Positions 1 to 6,210 of a stretch of DNA of 7,190 nucleotides are shown here, piece after piece. A program made the position numbers and the translations under genes. Every line of letters starts with the position of its first letter. Positions within the stretch are counted from its first letter, which is position 1. Source of the DNA: an uncultured Shinella sp. (lineage in GTDB: Bacteria > Pseudomonadota > Alphaproteobacteria > Rhizobiales > Rhizobiaceae); contig CAMLOC010000175.1 in assembly GCA_946481465.1 (NCBI GenBank), forward strand, positions 1 through 7,190, written 5' to 3'. The notes beneath the pieces were generated by a model. It was given only the letters and a program-made list of their open reading frames with translations, made no database searches and was not told where the DNA came from.

Positions 1-198
1 GAGGCCGCCGAGTGCATCGACAGCACGCTCGCCGCCCGCACCGGCGATATCGCCCGCATCGCCGGCGAGGCCGCAGAACGCATCGACGGCACGCTCACGG
101 CGCGCACCGGCGACATCGAGCGCATCACGGGCGAAGCCGCCGAGCGCATCGCCGGCACGATCGACGAAAAGACCGGCCGCATCGAGGAACGCCTCGGC
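1..198 (+). repeat. Three tandem 66-bp (22-residue) coding repeats
   Basis: Units 1-66, 67-132 and 133-198 each encode a 22-residue segment starting EAAE(C/R)I and ending in Gly. Units 1 and 2 agree at 17 of 22 residues, units 2 and 3 at 13 of 22. The array probably continues upstream of the window. A 22-residue period is that of apolipoprotein-type amphipathic helices, and it explains apolipoprotein domain hits for this family. Confidence 0.9.
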
Positions 199-2640
199 AC
201 GATGGACCGCGCACTGACCATCGGCCTCGACAGCGTCAACCGCACGATCGACGGCAAGGCCGCCGGCCTTGCCGCCACGCTGCGCGATGCCGTGTCCCAG
301 GCCGCCCAGGACATGGACGCCGAAGCGGTCCGCTCGGCCCAGTCGCTCGCCAAGACCGGCGAGGAATTCGCCAGCCTCAGCTCGTCGCTGCGCGGCGCGG
401 TTTCCCGCGCAGCCCAGGAAATGGGCGCCGAAGCCCAGCGCGCCGCCGAAAACATCGCCCGCACGGGCGAGGAGTTCGCCGGCAACCTTTCGGCCCGCAA
501 CGAAGCCTTCGCCCGCGCCGTCGAGGAGACCACCTCGACCGCCGTCGCCCGCTTTGCCGAGACGGAAAACCGCCTCGCCGACCAGGCCCAGTCGCTGCGC
601 GCCGGCCTCGGTGACGTCGAGAAGGCGCTGGAAGCGCGCGGCGCCTCCATCCGCTCGACGCTCGACGAGCGCACCCGCGAGCTCAACTCCATGCTGGCAA
701 GCCGCACGGAAGAGCTTGCCCGCCTGATCGACGAGGAAGCCCGTCCGGTCATCGACAGCTATGCCGCCGTCGGCCGCGAGGCTGCCGAGGGCATCGGCGG
801 TGTCGCCCGCGACGCGGCCGAGCGCATCAGCGGCGTTGCCCGCGAGAGCGCCGAGCGCCTGCGCAACGAGAACAACGCGCTCATCAACGCCATCTCCGCC
901 CGCACGGCCGATACGCTGGCCGCCATCACCGGCCGCACGGAAGAAGCCGCCGGCGCGATGCGCGAGATCGAAAGCGGCCTTGCGGCCAATGTCGAGAGCC
1001 TGATCGCCCGCCTTTCGGAAAGCAACGGCGCGATCGCCGGGATCGTCGATGCGGCCAGCCAGACGCTGGGCGCCATCGACGGCCGCCTGACGAGCACGGC
1101 CGAGCGCTTCTCCACCTCCGCCGAGCGCGCCTCCGACATGGTGTCCACCACGTCGCGGCTGCTCGAGGGCAAGGTGGACCGCCTGTCCGACATCTCGTCC
1201 GGCACGCTCTCGCAGATCGGCGGCATCGTCGGGCGCTTCGAGGACCACTCGAAGATCCTGTCGCAGGCCTCGGACCTGCTGGCCGCCGCCCAGTCGAACC
1301 TCGTCTCGACGCTGGAAGAGCGCCAGGACGCGCTGCGTTCGCTCTCCGTCGGCCTCGTGCAGCGCTCGGAGGAGATCGAGAAGACCATGCAATCGCTCGA
1401 AGGCATGGTCGAGGGCGTCTTCACCCGCGCCGAGGAACGTTCGAACCTCATCGCCGGCAACCTGCGCGGCGGCATCCAGTCCTCCTTCGCCGAAGTCGGC
1501 CGCGTCCTCGGCGAGACCGAGAAGCGCGCCGAGGCCGCCGCCAACACGCTGCGCGAGCAGCTGATGAAGGCCGGCGAGGAGGCGGGCCAGTCGGTCGAGG
1601 GCTCGTTTGCCCGCGCCGAGGAACGCACCCGGGAAGTGGCGAACCGCCTGCGCGGCAGCGTCGGCGCCTCGCTCTCCGATGTCGACCGCCTGCTCGCCGA
1701 AAGCGGCAAGAAGTCCGAGGCGGCCACGGCGGTCATGCGCGACACGCTGCGCGAGGCCGTCGAGGAAGCCGTCGGCAAGTTCTCTGGCGCAACGGAAGAA
1801 ATCCGCCGCGCCGCCGCCGATATCCGCAAGGAGCTCGACCAGACCCGCGGCGAACTGAAGCGCGGCGCCTTCGACCTGCCGGAAGAGGCCAAGGAGAACG
1901 CCGCCCAGATGCGCCGCGCCGTCAGCGAGCAGATCAAGGCGCTGCAGGACCTGTCCGACATCATCGGCAAGTCCTCCTCGGCGCTGGAAGTCTCCCGCCC
2001 GGCAACGGTCCAGGCCAAGGCCGTGCAGCAGGCGCAGCCGGTGCAGGAAACCCGCGTCGAGCCCCGCCGCGAGGAACCGGCCCCGTTGCGCGGCAGCCTC
2101 GGCCTCGAGCGTGCCGCGCCGGCCAGCGTACCGCAGCGTGCGCAGCCCCTGCCCGCGGAAACCGAAGCCCGCACCGCCGGCGAAGGCGGCTGGATGCGCG
2201 ATCTCCTGCGCGGCGCCGTCTCGCGCGAGGAGGCCCAGTTCGGCCAGCCGCGCACGGATGGCCAGGTCGCCCGCCCGGACAGTCGCAACCCGCGCCATGT
2301 CGTCGAATCGCTGAACTCGCTTTCGGTCGATATCGCCCGCGCCATCGACCACGATGCCTCGGTCGACCTGTGGCGCCGCTACCAGCGCGGCGAGCGCGAC
2401 GTCTTCACGCGCCGCCTCTACACGCTGAAGGGCCAGCAGACCTTCGACGAGATCAAGCGCAAGTACGAGCGCGAGCCGGAATTCCGCACGGCCGTCGACC
2501 GCTACATCTCCGATTTCGAGAAGCTGCTCGCCGATGTGGCCCGCAACGACCGCGACAAGGTGATGACGCAGACCTACCTGACCTCGGATACCGGCAAGGT
2601 CTATACGATGCTCGCCCATGCGGCAGGCCGCTTCAGCTAA
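1..2640 (+). CDS. rgsE: C-terminal part of giant coiled-coil polar growth protein (GPR/RgsE-like, apolipoprotein-repeat protein); 5' end outside window
   Basis: The frame is open from base 1 to the TAA at 2638-2640 and gives 879 residues with no start in the window; the first Met (202) lies inside the repeat array and is not a credible start. Residues 1 to about 660 are almost wholly charged, Ala/Glu/Arg-rich helix with 11-, 22-, 36- and 62-residue internal repeats, typical of apolipoprotein A1/A4/E-like matches. A Pro/Gln-rich linker follows (about 664-730), then a compact non-repetitive C-terminal region (about 731-879) containing DLWRRYQRGERDVFTRRLY. Known: Rhizobiales carry a protein of about 2,000 residues of this kind, often annotated kinesin-like. 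In Agrobacterium it is GPR, which forms a ring at the growing pole and is needed for polar growth and rod shape; the Sinorhizobium homologue is RgsE. Assignment rests on architecture and the C-terminal sequence as I recall it. Another large rhizobial coiled-coil protein is the main alternative. Confidence 0.78.
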   Translation, partial: EAAECIDSTLAARTGDIARIAGEAAERIDGTLTARTGDIERITGEAAERIAGTIDEKTGRIEERLGTMDRALTIGLDSVNRTIDGKAAGLAATLRDAVSQAAQDMDAEAVRSAQSLAKTGEEFASLSSSLRGAVSRAAQEMGAEAQRAAENIARTGEEFAGNLSARNEAFARAVEETTSTAVARFAETENRLADQAQSLRAGLGDVEKALEARGASIRSTLDERTRELNSMLASRTEELARLIDEEARPVIDSYAAVGREAAEGIGGVARDAAERISGVARESAERLRNENNALINAISARTADTLAAITGRTEEAAGAMREIESGLAANVESLIARLSESNGAIAGIVDAASQTLGAIDGRLTSTAERFSTSAERASDMVSTTSRLLEGKVDRLSDISSGTLSQIGGIVGRFEDHSKILSQASDLLAAAQSNLVSTLEERQDALRSLSVGLVQRSEEIEKTMQSLEGMVEGVFTRAEERSNLIAGNLRGGIQSSFAEVGRVLGETEKRAEAAANTLREQLMKAGEEAGQSVEGSFARAEERTREVANRLRGSVGASLSDVDRLLAESGKKSEAATAVMRDTLREAVEEAVGKFSGATEEIRRAAADIRKELDQTRGELKRGAFDLPEEAKENAAQMRRAVSEQIKALQDLSDIIGKSSSALEVSRPATVQAKAVQQAQPVQETRVEPRREEPAPLRGSLGLERAAPASVPQRAQPLPAETEARTAGEGGWMRDLLRGAVSREEAQFGQPRTDGQVARPDSRNPRHVVESLNSLSVDIARAIDHDASVDLWRRYQRGERDVFTRRLYTLKGQQTFDEIKRKYEREPEFRTAVDRYISDFEKLLADVARNDRDKVMTQTYLTSDTGKVYTMLAHAAGRFS
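280..495 (+). repeat. Two tandem 108-bp (36-residue) coding repeats
   Basis: Copies 280-387 and 388-495 encode 36-residue units starting LR(D/G)AVS and sharing the block TGEEFA near the end. They agree at 22 of 36 residues by my count. They lie within the helical region of the giant coiled-coil gene and have a different period from the 22-residue array just upstream. Confidence 0.85.
778..876 (+). repeat. Tandem 33-bp (11-residue) coding repeats
   Basis: Three adjacent 11-residue units begin at 778 (EAAEGIGGVAR), 811 (DAAERISGVAR) and 844 (ESAERL then diverging). The 11-residue step is half of the 22-residue step at the left edge and has the same EAAERI core, so this is probably a separate remnant of the same repeat family inside the giant coiled-coil gene. 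Confidence 0.8.
1408..1779 (+). repeat. Two tandem 186-bp (62-residue) coding repeats
   Basis: Copies 1408-1593 and 1594-1779 encode 62-residue units that both start VEG, then F, then RAEER, with LRG at residues 19-21. They agree at 26 of 62 residues by my count, spread along the full length, so this is an old duplication of a helical segment and not a recent slippage event. The copies are contiguous. Confidence 0.75.
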
Positions 2641-2659
2641 GTGGCGCGAAGAGAAAAGA

Positions 2660-2696
2660 CGGAACGGCCGCCCGCAAGGCGGCCGTTCTGCATTTG
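2660..2696 (+). terminator. Rho-independent-like terminator after the giant coiled-coil gene
   Basis: An 11-bp perfect stem, GAACGGCCGCC (2662-2672) with GGCGGCCGTTC (2678-2688), encloses the 5-base loop CGCAA. It starts about 20 bases after the TAA stop. The stem can be extended by a G-T pair and a C-G pair. The downstream T-tract is weak (TGCATTT), which is common in high-GC alphaproteobacteria. Confidence 0.75.
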
Positions 2697-2747
2697 GGGC
2701 CGCAGCAGGCGCGGCGATAACGCACCTTTGATGAGACATGCCCTCCC

Positions 2748-2766
2748 GGCCCGCCGATTTCGGGCC
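2748..2766 (+). other. Small hairpin between the terminator and the next promoter
   Basis: GGCCCG (2748-2753) pairs with CGGGCC (2761-2766) around a 7-base loop. It lies directly upstream of the candidate promoter at 2774-2802. No T-tract follows. It may be a second transcription barrier or an operator-like palindrome, or just chance in GC-rich DNA. Confidence 0.3.
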
Positions 2767-2773
2767 TCGGAAC

Positions 2774-2802
2774 CTTAAAATCCGGATCTCCAGCGGCTAT
2801 AT
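2774..2802 (+). promoter_or_regulatory. Candidate housekeeping (RpoD-type) promoter for the Tim44-domain gene
   Basis: CTATAT at 2797-2802 equals the rhizobial -10 consensus. CTTAAA at 2774-2779, 17 bases upstream, matches the CTTGAC -35 at four of six positions. Transcription would start near 2808-2810, leaving a leader of about 36 bases before the ATG at 2845. This also argues against translation starting at the upstream ATG at 2806. Confidence 0.5.
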
Positions 2803-2844
2803 CGGGTGCAACGCGCCGGACGGCGCATGGGAAGAGAGACGGAA

Positions 2845-3816
2845 ATGATCTTCATACAAGGCTTTGGACGCATTCTGGCGACACTCGCGGTCGCGGTGAT
2901 GGTGATGATGACGATGGTCGACTTCGCGGAGGCCCGCCGCGCCGGCGGCGGCTTCGGCAGCCGCGGCAGCCGCACCTTCTCGACACCCTCGACGACGCGC
3001 ACCGCCCCGACGGACGCCCAGCCGATCGACCGCACCATGACGCGCCAGCAATCGGCCCAGCCGTCCGCCGGCCGCAATGCGACGGCCACCAATCCGCGCC
3101 CCGGCCTCTTCGGCGGCTTCGGCGGCACGCTGCTCGGCGGCCTCATGCTCGGCGGCCTCGTCGGCATGCTGATGGGCCAGGGCCTCGGCGGCGGCATCGG
3201 CATGCTCGGCCTTCTCCTGCAGGTGCTGCTGATCGCCGGCCTCTTCCTGTTCCTGCGCCGCATGTTCGCGCAGCGGGGCGCCCCCGCCTATGCCGGCAAC
3301 GGCCATGCCCGCAATGCCGCGCCGCATAACGGCCCGGACTTCAAGATCCCGAGCATCGGCGGCGGCAGCCGGCAGGCCGCGCCGCAGCCGAAGGGCGGCG
3401 ACGAGATCGGCATCCAGCAGGCGGACCTCGAACAGTTCGAAAGCATGCTGAAGGAATTGCAGGCGGCCTATGCGGCGGAGGATTTCCGCACGCTGCGCCA
3501 GATCACCACGCCGGAGGCGATGTCCTACCTTGCCGAGGAACTCGGCGACAACGCCACCCAGGGCCTGAAGAACGAGGTGCGCGACATCCATCTCGTGCAG
3601 GGCGACATCGCCGAGGCCTGGCGCGAGGGCGCCGACGACTACGCCACCGTCGCCATGCGCTACGAGAGCATCGACGTGATGCGCGACCGCACGACCGGCG
3701 CACTCGTGTCCGGCGATCCGGATAATCTGACGGAAACCGTCGAGATCTGGACGTTCCTGCGCCGCAACGGCGGCGACTGGAAGGTCTCGGCCATTCAGGG
3801 TGTTCAGGACGCTTGA
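2845..3816 (+). CDS. Tim44-like domain membrane protein (COG4395 type)
   Basis: The product is 323 residues. The start at 2845 is preferred over in-frame ATGs at 2806 and 2827 because it has a purine-rich GAGAGA (2834-2839) five bases upstream and gives a clean signal peptide: hydrophobic core at residues 9-25, then a likely cleavage site after AEA (28-30). Next come a low-complexity Arg/Gly/Ser/Thr/Pro stretch (31-85), a Gly/Leu/Met-rich hydrophobic region that could form two membrane passes (88-112 and 117-138), a linker, and a C-terminal Tim44-like domain (about 190-323) ending in WTFLRRNGGDWKVSAIQGV. Known: Tim44 in mitochondria links the TIM23 channel to the Hsp70 import motor, and bacterial relatives share only the C-terminal fold. 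No import role can be claimed here. The gene appears monocistronic, with its own promoter and with terminators on both sides. Confidence 0.85.
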   Translation: MIFIQGFGRILATLAVAVMVMMTMVDFAEARRAGGGFGSRGSRTFSTPSTTRTAPTDAQPIDRTMTRQQSAQPSAGRNATATNPRPGLFGGFGGTLLGGLMLGGLVGMLMGQGLGGGIGMLGLLLQVLLIAGLFLFLRRMFAQRGAPAYAGNGHARNAAPHNGPDFKIPSIGGGSRQAAPQPKGGDEIGIQQADLEQFESMLKELQAAYAAEDFRTLRQITTPEAMSYLAEELGDNATQGLKNEVRDIHLVQGDIAEAWREGADDYATVAMRYESIDVMRDRTTGALVSGDPDNLTETVEIWTFLRRNGGDWKVSAIQGVQDA

Positions 3817-3821
3817 TCGAC

Positions 3822-3850
3822 TGAGGGGTCTTGCATTGTAAAGCCCCTCA
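3822..3850 (+). terminator. Possible terminator hairpin just after the Tim44-domain gene
   Basis: TGAGGGG (3822-3828) pairs with CCCCTCA (3844-3850) in a 7-bp perfect stem with a 13-base loop, starting six bases after the stop codon. The right arm is the head of the palindromic repeat that starts at 3840, so this fold competes with folds inside the repeat. It has no T-tract. Confidence 0.35.
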
Positions 3851-3890
3851 TCCCGCTGCCGCGACCTTCTCCCCGCAAGCGGGGAGAAGG
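3840..3890 (+). repeat. Rhizobial palindromic intergenic repeat, copy 1 (forward)
   Basis: The element begins AAAGCCCCTCATCC and ends in a perfect 12-bp palindrome, CCTTCTCCCCGC (3865-3876) and GCGGGGAGAAGG (3879-3890), separated by AA. This head-plus-hairpin structure is a common dispersed repeat in Rhizobiaceae intergenic regions, related to the repeat families described as rhizobial palindromic or intergenic mosaic elements; the exact family name needs a database comparison. In RNA it would form a very stable hairpin. Confidence 0.8.
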
Positions 3891-3955
3891 AACAAGGGGC
3901 ACCGCTTTCCACTCAGCATGACGTTATTTGCCTGGGGAAACCCGCAAGGCACATC

Positions 3956-4006
3956 CCTTCGCCCCGCTTGCGGGGAGAAGGTGCCGGCAGGCGGATGAGG
4001 GGCTTT
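3956..4006 (-). repeat. Rhizobial palindromic intergenic repeat, copy 2 (inverted)
   Basis: Read on the minus strand this begins AAAGCCCCTCATCCGCC and ends in the same hairpin as copy 1. The arms are 3956-3967 and 3970-3981 with one mismatch (C at 3961 against A at 3976). It is inverted relative to copy 1, with 65 bases between them. On the minus strand it starts about 20 bases past the stop codon of the lipoprotein gene, so it may act as that operon's terminator. Confidence 0.8.
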
Positions 4007-4027
4007 TCACCCAAGACATCAAGAAAA

Positions 4028-4645
4028 TCAGATCGCCGCCAGCGTCCAGCCGACAATATCGGCGGTGACCGCGGCGAAGGCCGCGTCGAGGGCCTTCACG
4101 AAGGCCGTGTTGCCGGTGCCGCCGACGGGCGCCGTCGCGCGAAACACCTTCTGCGCCCGCACCGTGCCGTTGCGGTCATTCAGCAGCTTTGCCGAAATCT
4201 CCACCACCGCCGCATCGGCGCCGGCCGTCTGCACCTCGAAGGCGCGGATATCGGTGACGATCTGGTAGTCGATCGCAAGGCCCTGCCCCGGCATGCCGAC
4301 GCCGCCGAGGCGGCCGGTGTTCTCGAAGGCCTGCACGAGCTTGGCCTGCACCATCTTGCTCAGGCTGTCGCTCCACTGCGCGCCGGCGAGATACTGGATT
4401 TCGGAGGCGGACGGGCGGATGACGATCTGCTCGCCGTCGAGCGCCTTCAGCGCCGAGGGCTGCGGCACGAGGATCTGCCGGCTCCTGGCCGAAGGACCGT
4501 CTGCGGTGGCGATAGAGGTGAGCGCGAACGTATCGTTCTTGGCCTGCGTGCTGCCGCAGGCGGTAAGCGTTGCCGCCAGAACGGCGACGAGCGCGGCGCG
4601 CGCCGCAGTCCCGTTCCGCAACAAACCCATACCCGAACCCGTCAT
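4028..4645 (-). CDS. ABC-type transport auxiliary lipoprotein (PF03886; PqiC/YmbA-like)
   Basis: The product is 205 residues, probably anchored in the outer membrane and partner to the MCE transporter encoded upstream. The ATG at 4645 is chosen because GAGGA (4650-4654) sits four bases before it; the frame can be extended to an ATG at 4687, but that adds a 14-residue N-terminus unlike a lipoprotein signal. The signal has a hydrophobic core at residues 14-27 and the lipobox LTAC, with lipidated Cys at residue 30 followed by Gly. The mature part carries the family pattern: LKALDGEQIVIRPSASEIQY (67-86), then a Trp/Ser/Asp segment (91-94) and a helix ending FENTG (107-111). Known: PF03886 lipoproteins accompany MlaD/PqiB-type proteins. 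The 134-base gap after mlaD may hold a separate promoter. Confidence 0.88.
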   Translation of the reverse strand: MTGSGMGLLRNGTAARAALVAVLAATLTACGSTQAKNDTFALTSIATADGPSARSRQILVPQPSALKALDGEQIVIRPSASEIQYLAGAQWSDSLSKMVQAKLVQAFENTGRLGGVGMPGQGLAIDYQIVTDIRAFEVQTAGADAAVVEISAKLLNDRNGTVRAQKVFRATAPVGGTGNTAFVKALDAAFAAVTADIVGWTLAAI

Positions 4646-4671
4646 GTCGTCCTCAAACCCTTGTGCCTGCC

Positions 4672-4700
4672 TGTGTAGCAGCGGCACGGCATGCTGTCAC
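4672..4700 (-). promoter_or_regulatory. Weak candidate promoter for the auxiliary lipoprotein gene
   Basis: On the minus strand GTGACA (4700-4695) and TACACA (4677-4672) are separated by 17 bases. The first resembles TTGACA at five of six positions, while the second is a poor -10 match. It would leave about 20-26 bases of leader before the ATG at 4645. The 134-base gap, unusually wide for this operon, is the main reason to consider it. Transcription through from mlaD is the simpler alternative. Confidence 0.3.
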
Positions 4701-4779
4701 GGCCGCCCGGACGGACAAGTTCGCCTTGAACCGCCACTGCCCTGCAGTTGTGGGGATAGGGCCACACCTTGCGGCCGGA

Positions 4780-6150
4780 TCAGCGCCGGTTGCGGCCGTC
4801 ATACTGCTTGACCGTCTCGCCGCCGAAGAGCAGGCGCTGCGGATTGCGCTCGAAACCGGAGATCGCGCCGTCGAGATTCTGGATCGTGCGACGCGTATCG
4901 AGCACCAGCGCCTCGATATCGCGCAGGCCCGAGCCGGAGAATCGCTGCAAGCCGTCGGCGATCGGGCCGATCCGGCCGTTCAGCGTGTCGGCCGCCTGCT
5001 TGATCGATTGCAGCGTCGCCTTGGCCTCCGCGAAGAGCGATTCGGAATCGCCCTCGCCCAGGAAGCCGTCGAGCTTGGCGAGCACGCCGTCGACGCGCGT
5101 GGAGGCCGCGTTCAGCTTGCTGCTCATCTGCTGCACGTCGGTGATGATCTGGTCGATATCCTCCTCGCGCGCGCCGATGCGGTCGGCGACGCCGGTGACG
5201 GAGGCGATGGCCTTGCGGGCGTCGGCGGTGGCGACCGAGATGTCGTTGATCGCCCCGCCGACCTTCTGCGGATCGACCGCGGCGATCAGGCTGTCGATCT
5301 TGTCGAGCGAGGCCGTCGCCTGCCTGCCGAAGGTATCGAAGGTCTCGGCCGTCTTGCGGAAGCCCTCGACGGTGGTCTTGATGTCGCCGGAGGCGGCCGC
5401 GATATCGCGGCTGACCTTGTCGACATTGCCGACGAAATCCTCGACCTTCTTCGGATCGACCGCCTTGATCAGCGCGTCGACCGAGGCGAGCGTCGAATCA
5501 AGCCGGCCGGAAAGGTTGCGGAAGGTTTCCGACAGCCCGCCGACGCTCTGCAGGAACTCGTCCACCTTCTGGCCGTTGCGGGCGAGCGCGCCGGAGAACT
5601 GCTCGGCGTTCTGGATGGTCGTGGTCAGCGGTCCGCGCGCATCGGCGACGAAGCCCTGGATATCGGTGATCGCCGCATCGGCGCGCTTGAGGATCTTGTC
5701 GGCGGTCGACAGGATGTTCGTCACGCTCGACTGCTCCGCCGTCAGCACGGCCGGAACCTCGCTGTCGAAGGCCTCGCGCAGGATGTTGGCGTCGGCGCCG
5801 TTGCCGCCGGAAAGCTCGATATAGGCCGCGCCCGTCAGGCCCTGGACCTCGAGGACCGCGGTCGTCGACTGCTTCACCGGCGCGCTCGTGGAGACTTCCG
5901 TCATGGCGATGGAGAAGCGCGGGTCGTCGGCATCGATGGCAAGGCTGCGCACGGAGCCGACCGGAATGCCGTTGAAGCGCACGGGCGAGCCGATGCTCAG
6001 CCCGTTCGCCGAGCCGGGGATGCGCACGGCAAGCTGCGCCATCTCGCCGCCGCGGCCATATTGCGACATCCAGTAGACGAAGGCGAAGGCGGCAGCCATG
6101 ACGAGGACGGTGAAGAAACCGACAAGGGCGTAATTGGCTTTGGTTTCCAT
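4780..6150 (-). CDS. mlaD: MlaD-family MCE-domain phospholipid transport protein
   Basis: The product is 456 residues, more than twice the length of E. coli MlaD (about 180). It has a short cytoplasmic N-terminus, one membrane segment (about 8-28) and an MCE domain (about 38-115) with VRIPGSANGLSIGSPVRFNG and GLTGAAYIEL motifs. A long periplasmic, mostly helical region follows (about 140-430), ending in the NPQRLLFGG motif (436-444) typical of long MCE proteins. Known: MCE proteins form hexameric rings that bind lipids and sit on the MlaE/MlaF complex; long helical tails can form a tube across the periplasm, as in PqiB/LetB-type or mycobacterial proteins, and I infer something similar here. 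The start is set by the membrane segment; AGGA lies 11 bases upstream, a rather long spacing. The gene follows mlaF after 60 bases and precedes the auxiliary lipoprotein gene. Confidence 0.93.
   Translation of the reverse strand: METKANYALVGFFTVLVMAAAFAFVYWMSQYGRGGEMAQLAVRIPGSANGLSIGSPVRFNGIPVGSVRSLAIDADDPRFSIAMTEVSTSAPVKQSTTAVLEVQGLTGAAYIELSGGNGADANILREAFDSEVPAVLTAEQSSVTNILSTADKILKRADAAITDIQGFVADARGPLTTTIQNAEQFSGALARNGQKVDEFLQSVGGLSETFRNLSGRLDSTLASVDALIKAVDPKKVEDFVGNVDKVSRDIAAASGDIKTTVEGFRKTAETFDTFGRQATASLDKIDSLIAAVDPQKVGGAINDISVATADARKAIASVTGVADRIGAREEDIDQIITDVQQMSSKLNAASTRVDGVLAKLDGFLGEGDSESLFAEAKATLQSIKQAADTLNGRIGPIADGLQRFSGSGLRDIEALVLDTRRTIQNLDGAISGFERNPQRLLFGGETVKQYDGRNRR
5197..5490 (-). 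repeat. Internal repeat in the MlaD helical tail (61-residue offset)
   Basis: Residues 221-257 (5490-5380) and 282-318 (5307-5197) share the pattern L(A/D)xxD(A/S)LIxAVDPxKV, followed by similar helical sequence with Asp and Ala at matching places. DNA similarity is strongest at the block encoding AVDP(K/Q)KV. This indicates an old duplication of one helical unit in the periplasmic tail. Confidence 0.7.
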
Positions 6151-6182
6151 GCTTCGGGCTATCCTGCTCGCAGTTCCATCCG

Positions 6183-6202
6183 CCGGGACCCGTCGGCCCC
6201 GG
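6183..6202 (-). other. Hairpin in the mlaF-mlaD gap
   Basis: CCGGGACC (6183-6190) and GGCCCCGG (6195-6202) form an 8-bp stem with one mismatch and a 4-base loop. It begins eight bases past the mlaF stop codon on the minus strand. No T-tract follows, so it is better read as a possible RNA processing, stability or attenuation element than as a terminator. It may be chance in GC-rich DNA. Confidence 0.35.
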
Positions 6203-6210
6203 ACACGTCC

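Noticed and set aside
759..2345. Long minus-strand open frame (528 codons) opposite the coiled-coil gene
   Set aside because: It is Ser/Arg/Ala-rich with no recognisable domain and lies wholly antisense to a gene with clear repeats and codon bias. It is what high third-position GC produces on the opposite strand.
1..2640. Kinesin motor or chemoreceptor identity for the giant coiled-coil protein
   Set aside because: No P-loop or motor motif is visible in this part, and there is no methyl-accepting signalling hairpin tip. Such labels arise from coiled-coil composition.
2806..2844. Upstream ATGs (2806, 2827) as start of the Tim44-domain protein
   Set aside because: They would add charged residues before the signal peptide, and 2806 falls at or before the predicted transcription start. 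The ATG at 2845 has the better ribosome-binding site.
2797..3912. Minus-strand frame of 371 codons with a run of His residues
   Set aside because: The His run is the reverse complement of GTGATGATG codons in the signal peptide of the Tim44-domain gene. No start signal or domain supports it.
3840..4006. CRISPR array or mobile element ends
   Set aside because: There are only two copies, in inverted orientation, with no regular spacers, no transposase and no target duplication. The sequence fits a dispersed rhizobial palindromic repeat.
3968..4678. Plus-strand frame of 236 codons over the lipoprotein gene
   Set aside because: It starts inside the palindromic repeat, is antisense to a clear PF03886 lipoprotein, and has no recognisable protein pattern.
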